DNA from: Sepioteuthis lessoniana
Taxonomy: Eukaryota; Mollusca; Cephalopoda; Myopsida; Loliginidae
Direction: 5' to 3'
Assembly: GCA_963585895.1 (NCBI GenBank)
Contig: OY757904.1
Location: 160,516,537-160,580,536, forward strand
Length of the DNA stretch: 64,000 nucleotides
The notes under the pieces were generated by a model. That model had not been told where the DNA came from. It did not search any database and was given only the letters and a program-made list of their open reading frames with translations. Positions within the stretch are counted from its first letter, which is position 1. Each line of letters opens with the position of its first letter. Of the stretch, positions 1 through 11,739 are shown piece by piece. The position numbers and the translations under genes were made by a program.

Positions 1-325
1 TCAACCCATCTTGGGTTATTATATACATAGAGATTAGAGAATCATGTCCATTGTAAATTAATAATTACATTTGTTTTATAGTTGTTTCTTGTGAGGTTTT
101 TCTTTTGTAAATAATCCAGTTGAATGCAAATAATTTTTAAGAAATCAACTTCATCCAAAAATGAAGAGGTGCTCTAGAACTGGTGACTGACCATCAGATA
201 CAGTTTAGCGTCATACCAGGACATTCTTTTTTTTTTTGGTGGGGAAGGTTCTTATCCCTCTGCTAGGGATACAGTCTGTATATTCTACTTAACACCAACA
301 GTGTTGTTACATGAGTTTGAACACT
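1..325 (-). mobile_element. Tail-sharing retroposon (family T), copy T1, cut by window edge
   Basis: Read on the minus strand, this copy has the same body as those at 40,370-40,740 and 49,465-50,075. Shared words include a 'CTGTATCCCTAGCAGAGGGAT' type head, a 'CCTGGTATGACGCTAAA' type middle and 'CCAGTTCTAGAGCACCTC'. The 3' tail lies at position 1-20 and reads AATAACCCAAGATGGGTTGA on the minus strand. The window edge truncates it. No open reading frame is kept, so it behaves as a non-coding retroposon. Confidence 0.6.
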
Positions 326-1090
326 GATCAGACATTTGTTGATTTTATATAACTATTTCAGTCAACAAGTAAATTGTTGAAAGAAGTAAATACAAAAAAA
401 AAACCCAAAAGAAAGAAACTCTTGGGTTTGGAAGGATATTTATTATAAGAGTTCAGAAAATCAGTTGGAGAAGGAGATGAATTTTAAACATAGAAAGAGA
501 GTCAAGAAGAAGTGTTATTCAAGTCAATAAGTTTCATATATAAAAAGAATATTTTCAGAAGTAGAGGACATATCCTGACTGAATAAAATAAAGAGATAGC
601 ATTATCACCGTACTAACAAGTTCTTCTTAACATCAACAGGTCATTAAAAATGACAAAAGCATATTACCTTTGAGATCATATTTACCAGAGACAAAAGACA
701 ATCCATATGAATTTATCGGATAAAGATTTCTTAAGAGGAAAATACAAGTGTAACTGAAAATGTCTGATGCAATTTTTGTATGTTTTTATCCTCATAGTGA
801 ATTATTTCTTTGCACAACAGTATTAAAATACTCAAACTTAAAGAATAAAACAATTTCCAGTTCAATTTGCAACTTGATAATTGTTTAGAGTATATATTTG
901 AGCTCCTACTGAATATTATAACCCACTGCAGGAAGATAACTATTAAATGTTGATTATAATCTACTTCCTCTTGATTTATAAGCAATTGACTATAGTATGA
1001 ATTCTATTTATAAGACTTGATACAACATTAAACTTAACGGCCATTGAAAGTGGCATTTAAGAAGCCATATATAAATTCTCCAATGTCAAA
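326..1090. other. Unassigned AT-rich DNA
   Basis: No gene, RNA or recognisable repeat was seen. The longest frame (minus strand 731-985) has AT-driven composition, no family signature and no supporting context, so it was not called. Confidence 0.5.
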
Positions 1091-1094
1091 TTAA

Positions 1095-1304
1095 ATGATT
1101 GCTGATTGGTTCCAGCTCTGGTTGACTTTTGGGATCAGTCATTTGCCTGACAAGGTGAAAATGGTTTCCCATAAGCTCACTGAAACCCCTCGCTTCTCTG
1201 TTGACCACCATGGCATGTTAGCAGCAAGATATTTTGTCAAGATTCATGACAAAATGACAGGGTTCAGGGAAAAGTGGATTCATGCCTTTCACAAGGTTAT
1301 TTAG
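1095..1304 (+). CDS. Doubtful 69-codon ORF in a duplicated segment
   Basis: An ATG-to-stop frame of 69 codons, somewhat richer in GC and in charged and aromatic residues than its surroundings (for example a KMVSHKLTETPRFSVDHHG stretch). I recognise no domain, signal peptide or membrane segment. The second half of the ORF overlaps a segment that recurs about 570 bp downstream at 1,777-1,937, where the frame soon closes. That favours a fragment of a dispersed repeat over a host exon. No splice sites or partner exons were identified. Most likely non-coding or a transposon fossil; listed because its composition stands out from the neighbourhood. Confidence 0.15.
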   Translation: MIADWFQLWLTFGISHLPDKVKMVSHKLTETPRFSVDHHGMLAARYFVKIHDKMTGFREKWIHAFHKVI

Positions 1305-1382
1305 ATCAAATGAATGTAAACAGTAATATAGAATCAATTTAACTATGATAGAATTTTAAAGATCTATTTAGATAAAATTTTT
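1208..1382. repeat. Local direct repeat, first copy
   Basis: Matches 1,777-1,937 in the same orientation, with shared words CATGGCATGTTA, TTGTCAAGATT, CATGACAA and AGAATCAATT plus small indels. The pair indicates an old local duplication or two copies of an unnamed dispersed repeat. Confidence 0.65.
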
Positions 1383-1612
1383 ACTGTTCTTATCTCACAA
1401 ACCATTTATGTAAGCCAAGTAAGATGAGCAAAACACGTTGGCCACTGCTGGCGAAAGTAAGGACAAACTCAAAAGTGACATTTTTTATGAACTCCTACTC
1501 ATGAGCACACCAGTGATAACTGACCAGCAAAATCTTGTAATCATCAACTCTGTCTGGACACTGGTTACCATCTAAAGGATATGTTAAGAGTGATGGTTGA
1601 TAGCCACAAATG

Positions 1613-1701
1613 GACAGAGAGAGAGAGAGAGAGAGAGAGAGTCAAGGGAATTGGTGCTATCAGTACACCTTGATGATGATGATGATGATGATGATGATGA
1701 G
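1613..1701. repeat. (GA)n and (GAT)n microsatellites
   Basis: A GA-dinucleotide tract at 1,613-1,641 and a GAT tract at about 1,671-1,701, separated by 29 bp. They create an apparent 64-codon ORF of Arg-Glu and poly-Asp that is not a gene. They sit between the two copies of the local direct repeat. Confidence 0.9.
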
Positions 1702-1776
1702 GAGGAGAATCATTTATTTGGGAAGATAAGAATAATTTGCCATGGATTTACTCAACGACTCTCTTCACTATTAAGT

Positions 1777-1937
1777 ATCATGGCATGTTAATAACAAGAT
1801 ATATTGTCAAGATTTATGACAATAGAACAGGGAACTGGGATTCATGTCTTTCCCAAGGTTATTAAGATTAAATGAATATCAACCATTATACAGAATCAAT
1901 TCATCAAATTTTAAAAATCCATTAGCATAAAATTTTG
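1777..1937. repeat. Local direct repeat, second copy
   Basis: Partner of 1,208-1,382. The copies share the AAATTTTAAA...ATTA...TAAAATTTT end but differ by point changes and short indels, so the duplication is not recent. Confidence 0.65.
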
Positions 1938-1952
1938 GCCTTAATTCTGTGC

Positions 1953-2073
1953 AATTTTCATTAATTCTGTAAAAGTGCCTTACAATTTCTGACAAGATGT
2001 AAAAAATTTTTATTTATGAGTAATTTTCATTAATTCTGTAAAAGTGCCTTACAATTTCTGACAAGATGTAAAG
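1953..2073. repeat. 69-bp tandem duplication
   Basis: Two nearly identical head-to-tail units start at 1,953 and 2,022 (AATTTTCATTAATTCTGTAA then AAGTGCCTTACAATTTCTG). Near identity implies recent duplication. Confidence 0.85.
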
Positions 2074-2491
2074 CAACTACAAACCTTTTGGTTAAAATGA
2101 AATATTAGAGATAAGAAGTAATCATTCCAATTTTATGATTTCAATATTCATTTTAAATCTTATTCATAATGTCAAGAGTTTTTCTAACTTTTTAATTAAT
2201 AAGCAAAAATCTAATTATTATTAGAACTTTTTAATAAAATATGACATTTAATTTTACCAATTCTATTTTATTTATCATTTTTGCTTTTTATATTCTATCA
2301 AAAATCTCATCATTCACTTTAAAACGTTTGCTATAAAAGTCATTTGTAACAAAATAAAGTTTTGGAACTTCTTTTTTTATGTAAGAATGCCTGGAATATT
2401 TCAGGATAATATTAGAAACTGTCTTCTCAATGAAGCATCGGAACAAAGTGAGACTAATTAATACTGATGGGAAATCAGAAAAAGAAACCTA

Positions 2492-2522
<31 letters not shown>

Positions 2523-2900
2523 CATTTGGGCAAAGCAGCTCTGATGTAAAAGGGAGAGAGAGAAAGTGTGAAAGACATGGACAAGAGTGAGGGAGGGACA
2601 AAGAGAGAGTGAATAGAGAACTAGAAATAAAGATAGAGGCAGTTTCGTATAAACATGGACAGAAATACATATATCCAGGAATAAACTTGAATCTGAAAAG
2701 TGACACTGTTGTGATCTGGCAAATACTTGCACCGGAAAAGCTAGATCAGTTTTTGTCCATCTATATAAGTCTTGCTGAGTATTATTTTGTATTTTCAAAA
2801 TAAGAAGTCTCTCTCAATCATCCGACAGAATAAATAAAAATTGCAATATTTTTCTATGCATTATGTTTGATTTGTTGTCCAGTAATGATATAAAGGTGGA
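2074..2900. other. AT-rich DNA with a (TA)n tract and a purine-rich run
   Basis: A (TA)n microsatellite lies near 2,490-2,522 and a purine-rich GA-type run near 2,548-2,640. The overlapping frames on both strands (2,458-2,803) follow these simple sequences and show no family signature. Nothing else was recognised. Confidence 0.6.
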
Positions 2901-2904
2901 CTCT

Positions 2905-3137
2905 CATGTTGTTGTGGCTAATGTGCTGAACTGCAACATCATAGTTACTGATTTCAAACTCAAGTCATTCTATTTGGTTCATTTTCAGACAAATACTCTC
3001 GGAAAAGTTATGAACTCCCTTTAGCCCTGACTATTTGTTAAATATTAGCTCTACTGTTCTTTGATGAGAATAGCTTTGACATTAAATAATCCACAAAGGT
3101 TGATAAGCTATTAAACAAAAAAACAAACCAATAATAC
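2905..3137 (+). mobile_element. tRNA-headed SINE-like element, family T tail (copy T2)
   Basis: The head near 2,915-2,975 looks tRNA-derived, with an A-box-like TGTGGCTAATGTGCTGAAC and a B-box-like GATTTCAAACTC. The 3' end reads GACATTAAATAATCC then ACAAAGGTTGATAAGC and TATTAAAC, followed by an A-rich tail. Copies at 28,918, 37,500, 38,405 and 42,360 share this tail. Expected mobilisation is by a LINE partner recognising the tail (general SINE knowledge); the partner is not identified. Confidence 0.65.
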
Positions 3138-3687
3138 AGAAAAAAGTTATATAAACACAGTTAACTGCTCCAAAAGAAATATCACATTAAAAACAGGATT
3201 CTATTTGATATCCCCCAAATTCCATTTGTCAAACATGGAGTCATTGTAGTGCAGCGCAACTTTAAAAGATTCACATTAACTCTTTTCTGAAAAAAGTTAT
3301 TTCAAAATTTTATGAATCTTAAAAGAATTTGAATTTGAATTTATAAACAAATTTGAAACAAATGTAGAACAAATTTGTATACATCTACCTTCCAATTAGA
3401 TTCTCGTGTAAATGAATGCATGCATTTGTAAATAAATGCATCTGTTTGGCTCAATCGATCTGACTACTCTCTTTAAAAAGATTTTGAAAAGAAGCAGTTT
3501 TCATAATTTTTAAAACAATATTTTTATGTTTTATAAATTCTTGTAATTTTTTTATTTTTCTTGTAGATATTAAACTTTTGATACGACTCGAATATATCTG
3601 TCACAAAATATCTGATAATTACTTTGTCTTGTTTCAATGAAATTCTGAAGTTCTTTAGTTTGGTAAATAATGAATTTTTAGCAGACA
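3138..3687. other. Unassigned DNA left of the satellite
   Basis: AT-rich, with short imperfect internal repeats near 3,325-3,375 (AATTTGAATTTGAA-like words). No gene or element recognised. Confidence 0.5.
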
Positions 3688-4420
3688 TTGTGACTTCTAC
3701 AAATAAAATTATAGCAGCTGAATTTTTTTTTGTTGTGAGATGAGTAATAAAAGCATGCTCATAAGTGTCTAAATTGTGACTCTTCTATGAACCAAATAAT
3801 GATAGCTGATATTTTCTTTTTTCTTAAGAGAGATGAGAAATGAAAGCATGCTAGTAAGTGTCTAAATTGTGACTCTTCTATGAATCAAATTATAATTGCT
3901 GATATTTTCTTTTTTCTGAGGAGAGATGAGACATGAAGCATGCTCGTGAGTGTCTAAATTGTGATTCTTCTATGAATCAAATTATGATAGCTGATATTTT
4001 CTTTTTTCTGAGGAGAGATGAGAAATGAAAGCATGCTCGTGATTGTCTAAATTGTGATTCTTCTATGAATCAAATTATGATAGCTGATATTTTCTTTTTT
4101 CTGAGGAGAGATGAGAAATGAAAGCATGCTCGTAAGTGTCTAAATTGTGACTCTTCTATGAATCAAATTATGATAGCTGATATTTTCTTTTTTCTGAGGA
4201 GAGATGAGAAATGAAAGCATGCTTGTAAGTGTCTAAATTGTGACTCTTCTATGAATCAAATAATGATAGCAGATATTTTCTTTTTTCTGAGGAGAGATGA
4301 GAAATGAAAGCATGCTCGTAAGTGTCTAAATTGTGACTCTTCTATGAATCAAATAATGATAGCTGATATTTTCTTTTTTCTGAGGAGAGATGAGAAATGA
4401 AAGCATGCTCGTAAGTGTCT

Positions 4421-5815
4421 AAATTCTGACTCTTCTATGAATCAAATTATGATAGCTGATATTTTCTTTTTTCTGAGGAGAGATGAGAAATGAAAGCATG
4501 CTCGTAAGTGTCTAAATTGTGACTCTTCATAAATCAAATTATGATAGCTGATATTTTATTTTTTCTGAGTAGAGATGAGAAATGAAAGCATGCTCGTAAG
4601 TGTCTTAATTGTGACTCTTCTATGAATCAAATAATGATAGCTGATATTTTCTTTTTTCTGAGGAGAGATGAGAAATGAAAGCATGCTCGTAAGTGTCTAA
4701 ATTGTGACTCTTCTATGAATCAAATTATGATAGCTGATATTTTCTTTTTTCTGAGGTGAGATGGAAAATGAAAGCATGCTCGTGAGTGTCTAAATTGTGA
4801 TTCTTCTATGAATCAAATTATGATAGCTGATATTTTCTTTTTTCTGAGGAGAGATGAGAAATGAAAGCATGCTCGTAAGTGTCTAAATTGTGACTCTTCT
4901 ATGAATCAAATTATGATAGCTGATATTTTCTTTATTCTGAGGAGAGATGAAAAATGAAAGCATGCTCGTAAGTGTCTAAATTGTGACTCTTCTATGAATC
5001 AAATTATAATTGCGGATATTTTCTTTTTTCTGAGGAGAGATGAGAAATGAAAGCATGCTCGTAAGTGTCTAAATTCTGACTCTTCTATGAATCAAATTAT
5101 GATAGCTGATATTTTCTTTTTTCTGAGGAGAGATGAGAAATGAAAGCATGCTCGTAAGTGTCTAAATTGTGACTCTTCTATGAATCAAATTATGATAGCT
5201 GATATTTTGTTTTTTCTGAGTAGAGATGAGAAATGAAAGCATGCTTGTAAGTGTCTAAATTGTGACTCTTCTATGAATCAAATTATGATAACTGATATTT
5301 TCTTTTTTCTGAGGAGAGATGAGAAATGAAAGCATGCTCCTCGGTGACTAAATTGTGACTCTTCTATGAATCAAATTATGATAGCTGATATTTTCTCTTT
5401 TCTGAGGAGAGATGAGAAATGAAAGCATGCTCGTAAGTGTCTAAATTGTGACTCTTCTATGAATCAAATTATGATAGCTGATATTTTGTTTTTTCTGAGT
5501 AGAGATGAGAAATGAAAGCATGCTTGTAAGTGTCTAAATTGTGACTCTTCTATGAATCAAATTATGATAGCTGATATTTTGTTTTTTCTGAGTAGAGATG
5601 AGAAATGAAAGCATGCTTGTAAGTGTCTAAATTGTGACTCTTCTATGAATCAAATTATGATAACTGATATTTTCTTTTTTCTGAGGAGAGATGAGAAATG
5701 AAAGCATGCTCCTCGGTGACTAAATTGTGACTCTTCTATGAATCAAATAATGATAGCTGATATTTTCTTTTTTCTGAGGAGAGATGAGAAATGAAAGCAT
5801 GCTCGTAAGTGTCTA
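4421..5815. repeat. 1.39-kb higher-order block of the satellite, first copy
   Basis: Variant monomers recur in order at a fixed shift of 1,394 bp. Examples: AAATTCTGAC at 4,421 and 5,815, CTTCATAAATC at 4,525 and 5,919, GGTGAGATGG at 4,755 and 6,149, TTTCTTTATT at 4,927 and 6,321, CCTCGGTGAC at 5,339 and 6,733. This is about 15 monomers duplicated as one block; two monomers shortened by indels explain 1,394 rather than 1,395. Confidence 0.9.
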
Positions 5816-7205
5816 AATTCTGACTCTTCTATGAATCAAATTATGATAGCTGATATTTTCTTTTTTCTGAGGAGAGATGAGAAATGAAAGCATGCTCGTA
5901 AGTGTCTAAATTGTGACTCTTCATAAATCAAATTATGATAGCTGATATTTTATTTTTTCTGAGTAGAGATGAGAAATGAAAGCATGCTCGTAAGTGTCTT
6001 AATTGTGACTCTTCTATGAATCAAATAATGATAGCTGATATTTTCTTTTTTCTGAGGAGAGATGAGAAATGAAAGCATGCTCGTAAGTGTCTAAATTGTG
6101 ACTCTTCTATGAATCAAATTATGATAGCTGATATTTTCTTTTTTCTGAGGTGAGATGGAAAATGAAAGCATGCTCGTGAGTGTCTAAATTGTGATTCTTC
6201 TATGAATCAAATTATGATAGCTGATATTTTCTTTTTTCTGAGGAGAGATGAGAAATGAAAGCATGCTCGTAAGTGTCTAAATTGTGACTCTTCTATGAAT
6301 CAAATTATGATAGCTGATATTTTCTTTATTCTGAGGAGAGATGAAAAATGAAAGCATGCTCGTAAGTGTCTAAATTGTGACTCTTCTATGAATCAAATTA
6401 TAATTGCTGATATTTTCTTTTTTCTGAGGAGAGATGAGAAATGAAAGCATGCTCGTAAGTGTCTAAATTCTGACTCTTCTATGAATCAAATTATGATAGC
6501 TGATATTTTCTCTTTTCTGAGGAGAGATGAGAAATGAAAGCATGCTCGTAAGTGTCTAAATTGTGACTCTTCTATGAATCAAATTATGATAGCTGATATT
6601 TTGTTTTTTCTGAGTAGAGATGAGAAATGAAAGCATGCTTGTAAGTGTCTAAATTGTGACTCTTCTATGAATCAAATTATGATAACTGATATTTTCTTTT
6701 TTCTGAGGAGAGATGAGAAATGAAAGCATGCTCCTCGGTGACTAAATTGTGACTCTTCTATGAATCAAATTATGATAGCTGATATTTTCTCTTTTCTGAG
6801 GAGAGATGAGAAATGAAAGCATGCTCGTAAGTGTCTAAATTGTGACTCTTCTATGAATCAAATTATGATAGCTGATATTTTCTTTTTTCTGAGTAGAGAT
6901 GAGAAATGAAAGCATGCTTGTAAGTGTCTAAATTGTGACTCTTCTATGAATCAAATTATGATAGCTGATATTTTGTTTTTTCTGAGTAGAGATGAGAAAT
7001 GAAAGCATGCTTGTAAGTGTCTAAATTGTGACTCTTCCATGAATCAAATTATGATAACTGATATTTTCTTTTTTCTGAGGAGAGATGAGAAATGAAAGCA
7101 TGCTCCTCGGTGACTAAATTGTGACTCTTCTATGAATCAAATTATGATAGCTGATATTTTCTTTTTTCTGAGGAGAGATGAGAAATGAAAGCATGCTCGT
7201 AAGTG
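5816..7205. repeat. 1.39-kb higher-order block, second copy
   Basis: Tandem partner of the preceding block. A further partial copy follows at a shift of 2,230 bp (CTTCATAAATC at 8,149, GGTGAGATGG at 8,379, TTTCTTTATT at 8,551). Decayed relatives carrying CTTCATAAATC and GGTGAGATGG appear near 14,660-14,900 and 16,705-16,950. Confidence 0.85.
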
Positions 7206-10200
7206 TCTAAATTGTGACTCTTCTATTAATCAAATTATGATAGCAGATATTTTCTTTTTTCGGAGGAGAGATGAGAAATGAAAGCATGCTCGTAAGTGTC
7301 TAAATCGTGACTCTTCTATTAATCAAATTATGATAGCTGATATTTTCTTTTTTCTGAGGAGAGACGAGAAATGAAAGCATGCTCGTAAGTGTCTAAATTG
7401 TGACTCTTTTATGAATCAAATTATGATAGCTGATATTTTCTTTTTTCTGAGGAGAGATGAGAAATGAAAGCATGCTCGTAAGTGTCTAAATTGTGACTCT
7501 TCTATGAATCAAATTATGATAGCTGATATTTTCTTTTTTCTGAGGAGAGATGAGAAATGAAGCATGCTCGTGAGTGTCTAAATTGTGATTCTTCTATGAA
7601 TCAAATTATGATAGCTGATATTTTCTTTTTTCTGAGGAGAGATGAGAAATGAAAGCATGCTCGTGATTGTCTAAATTGTGATTCTTCTATGAATCAAATT
7701 ATGATAGCTGATATTTTCTTTTTTCTGAGGAGAGATGAGAAATGAAAGCATGCTCGTAAGTGTCTAAATTGTGACTCTTCTATGAATCAAATTATGATAG
7801 CTGATATTTTCTTTTTTCTGAGGAGAGATGAGAAATGAAAGCATGCTTGTAAGTGTCTAAATTGTGACTCTTCTATGAATCAAATAATGATAGCTGATAT
7901 TTTCTTTTTTCTGAGGAGAGATGAGAAATGAAAGCATGCTCGTAAGTGTCTAAATTGTGACTCTTCTATGAATCAAATAATGATAGCTGATATTTTCTTT
8001 TTTTTGAGGAGAGATGAGAAATGAAAGCATGCTCGTAAGTGTCTAAATTCTGACTCTTCTATGAATCAAATTATGATAGCTGATATTTTCTTTTTTCTGA
8101 GGAGAGATGAGAAATGAAAGCATGCTCGTAAGTGTCTAAATTGTGACTCTTCATAAATCAAATTATGATAGCTGATATTTTATTTTTTCTGAGTAGAGAT
8201 GAGAAATGAAAGCATGCTCGTAAGTGTCTTAATTGTGACTCTTCTATGAATCAAATAATGATAGCTGATATTTTCTTTTTTCTGAGGAGAGATGAGAAAT
8301 GAAAGCATGCTCGTAAGTGTCTAAATTGTGACTCTTCTATGAATCAAATTATGATAGCTGATATTTTCTTTTTTCTGAGGTGAGATGGAAAATGAAAGCA
8401 TGCTCGTGAGTGTCTAAATTGTGATTCTTCTATGAATCAAATTATGATAGCTGATATTTTCTTTTTTCTGAGGAGAGATGAGAAATGAAAGCATGCTCGT
8501 AAGTGTCTAAATTGTGACTCTTCTATGAATCAAATTATGATAGCTGATATTTTCTTTATTCTGAGGAGAGATGAAAAATGAAAGCATGCTCGTAAGTGTC
8601 TAAATTGTGACTCTTCTATGAATCAAATTATAATTGCGGATATTTTCTTTTTTCTGAGGAGAGATGAGAAATGAAAGCATGCTCGTAAGTGTCTAAATTC
8701 TGACTCTTCTATGAATCAAATTATGATAGCTGATATTTTCTTTTTTCTGAGGAGAGACGAGAAATGAAAGCATGCTCGTAAGTGTCTAAATTGTGACTCT
8801 TTTATGAATCAAATTATGATAGCTGATATTTTCTTTTTTCTGAGGAGAGATGAGAAATGAAAGCATGCTCGTAAGTGTCTAAATTGTGACTCTTCTATTA
8901 ATCAAATTATGATAGCAGATATTTTCTTTTTTCGGAGGAGAGATGAGAAATGAAAGAGTGCTCGTAAGTGTCTAAATCGTGACTCTTCTATTAATCAAAT
9001 TATGATAGCTGATATTTTCTTTTTTCTGAGGAGAGACGAGAAATGAAAGCATGCTCGTAAGTGTCTAAATTGTGACTCTTTTATGAATCAAATTATGATA
9101 GCTGATATTTTCTTTTTTCTGAGGAGAGATGAGAAATGAAAGCATGCTCGTAAGTGTCTAAATTGTGACTCTTCTATGAATCAAATTATGATAGCTGATA
9201 TTTTCTCTTTTCTGAGGAGAGATGAGAAATGAAAGCATGCTCCTCGGTGACTAAATTGTGACTCTTCTATGAATCAAATTATGATAGCTGATATTTTCTC
9301 TTTTCTGAGGAGAGATGAGAAATGAAAGCATGCTCGTAAGTGTCTAAATTGTGACTCTTCTATGAATCAAATTATGATAGCTGATATTTTCTTTTTTCTG
9401 AGGAGAGATGAGAAATGAAAGCATGCTCGTAAGTGTCTAAATTGTGACTCTTCTATTAATCAAATTATGATAGCAGATATTTTCTTTTTTCGGAGGAGAG
9501 ATGAGAAATGAAAGCATGCTCGTAAGTGTCTAAATCGTGACTCTTCTATTAATCAAATTATGATAGCTGATATTTTCTTTTTTCTGAGGAGAGACGAGAA
9601 ATGAAAGCATGCTCGTAAGTGTCTAAATTGTGACTCTTTTATGAATCAAATTATGATAGCTGATATTTTCTTTTTTCTGAGGAGAGATGAGAAATGAAAG
9701 CATGCTCGTAAGTGTCTAAATTGTGACTCTTCTATGAATCAAATTATGATAGCTGATATTTTCTCTTTTCTGAGGAGAGATGAGAAATGAAAGCATGCTC
9801 GTAAGTGTCTAAATTGTGACTCTTCTATGAATCAAATTATGATAGCAGATATTTTGTTTTTTTCTGAGTAGAGATGAGAAATGAAAGCATGCTTGTAAGT
9901 GTCTAAATTGTGACTCTTCTATGAATCAAATTATGATAGCTGATATTTTCTTTTTTCTGAGGAGAGATGAGAAATGAAAGCATGCTCGTAAGTGTCTAAA
10001 TTGTGACTCTTCTATGAATCAAATTATGATAGCTGATATTTTCTTTTTTCTGAGGAGAGATGAGAAATGAAAGCATGCTCGTAAGTGTCTAAATTGTGAC
10101 TCTTCTATTAATCAAATTATGATAGCTGATATTTTCTTTTTTCTGAGGAGAGATGAGAAATGAAAGCATGCTCGTAAGTGTCTAAATTGTGACTCTTCTA

Positions 10201-11739
10201 TGAATCAAATTATGATAGCTGATATTTTGTTTTTTCTGAGTAGAGATGAGAAATGAAAGCATGCTTGTAAGTGTCTAAATTGTGACTCTTCTATGAATCA
10301 AATTATGATAGCTGATATTTTCTTTTTTCTGAGGAGAGATGAGAAATGAAAGCATGCTCGTAAGTGTCTAAATTGTGACTCTTCTATTAATCAAATTATG
10401 ATAGCAGATATTTTCTTTTTTCGGAGGAGAGATGAGAAATGAAAGCATGCTCGTAAGTGTCTAAATCGTGACTCTTCTATTAATCAAATTATGATAGCTG
10501 ATATTTTCTTTTTTCTGAGGAGAGACGAGAAATGAAAGCATGCTCGTAAGTGTCTAAATTGTGACTCTTTTATGAATCAAATTATGATAGCTGATATTTT
10601 CTTTTTTCTGAGGAGAGATGAGAAATGAAAGCATGCTCGTAAGTGTCTAAATTGTGACTCTTCTATGAATCAAATTATGATAGCTGATATTTTCTCTTTT
10701 CTGAGGAGAGATGAGAAATGAAAGCATGCTCGTAAGTGTCTAAATTGTGACTCTTCTATGAATCAAATTATGATAGCAGATATTTTGTTTTTTTCTGAGT
10801 AGAGATGAGAAATGAAAGCATGCTTGTAAGTGTCTAAATTGTGACTCTTCTATGAATCAAATTATGATAGCTGATATTTTCTTTTTTCTGAGGAGAGATG
10901 AGAAATGAAAGCATGCTCGTAAGTGTCTAAATTGTGACTCTTCTATGAATCAAATTATGATAGCTGATATTTTCTTTTTTCTGAGGAGAGATGAGAAATG
11001 AAAGCATGCTCGTAAGTGTCTAAATTGTGACTCTTCTATTAATCAAATTATGATAGCTGATATTTTCTTTTTTCTGAGGAGAGATGAGAAATGAAAGCAT
11101 GCTCGTAAGTGTCTAAATTGTGACTCTTCTATTAATCAAATTATGATAGCTGATATTTTCTTTTTTCTGAGGAGAGATTAGAAATGAAATCATGCTCGTA
11201 AGTGTCTAAATTGTGACTCTTCTATGAATCAAATTATGATAGCTGATATTTTCTCTTTTCTGAGGAGAGATGAGAAATGAAAGCATGCTCGTAAGTGTCT
11301 AAATTGTGACTCTTCTATGAATCAAATTATGATAACTGATATTTTGTTTTTTCTGAGTAGAGATGAGAAATGAAAGCTTGCTCGTAAGTGTCTAAATTGT
11401 GACTCTTCTATGAATCAAATTATGATAGCTGATATCTTCTTTTTTCTGAGGAGAGATGAGAAATGAAAGCATGCTTGTAAGTGTCTAAATTGTGACTCTT
11501 CTATGAATCAAATTATGATAGCTGATATTTTCTTTTTTCTGAGGAGAGATGAGAAATGAAAGCATGCTCGTAAGTGTCTAAATTATGACTCTTCTATGAA
11601 TCAAATTATGATAGCTGATATTTTCTTTTTTCTGAGTAGAGATGAGAAATGAAAGCATGCTCGTAAGTGTCTAAATTGTGACTCTTCTATTAATCAAATT
11701 ATAATTGCTGATATTTTCTTTTTTCTGAGGAGAGATGAG

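Noticed and set aside
1597-1791. ORF with Arg-Glu repeats and poly-Asp
   Set aside because: Encoded by GA and GAT microsatellites.
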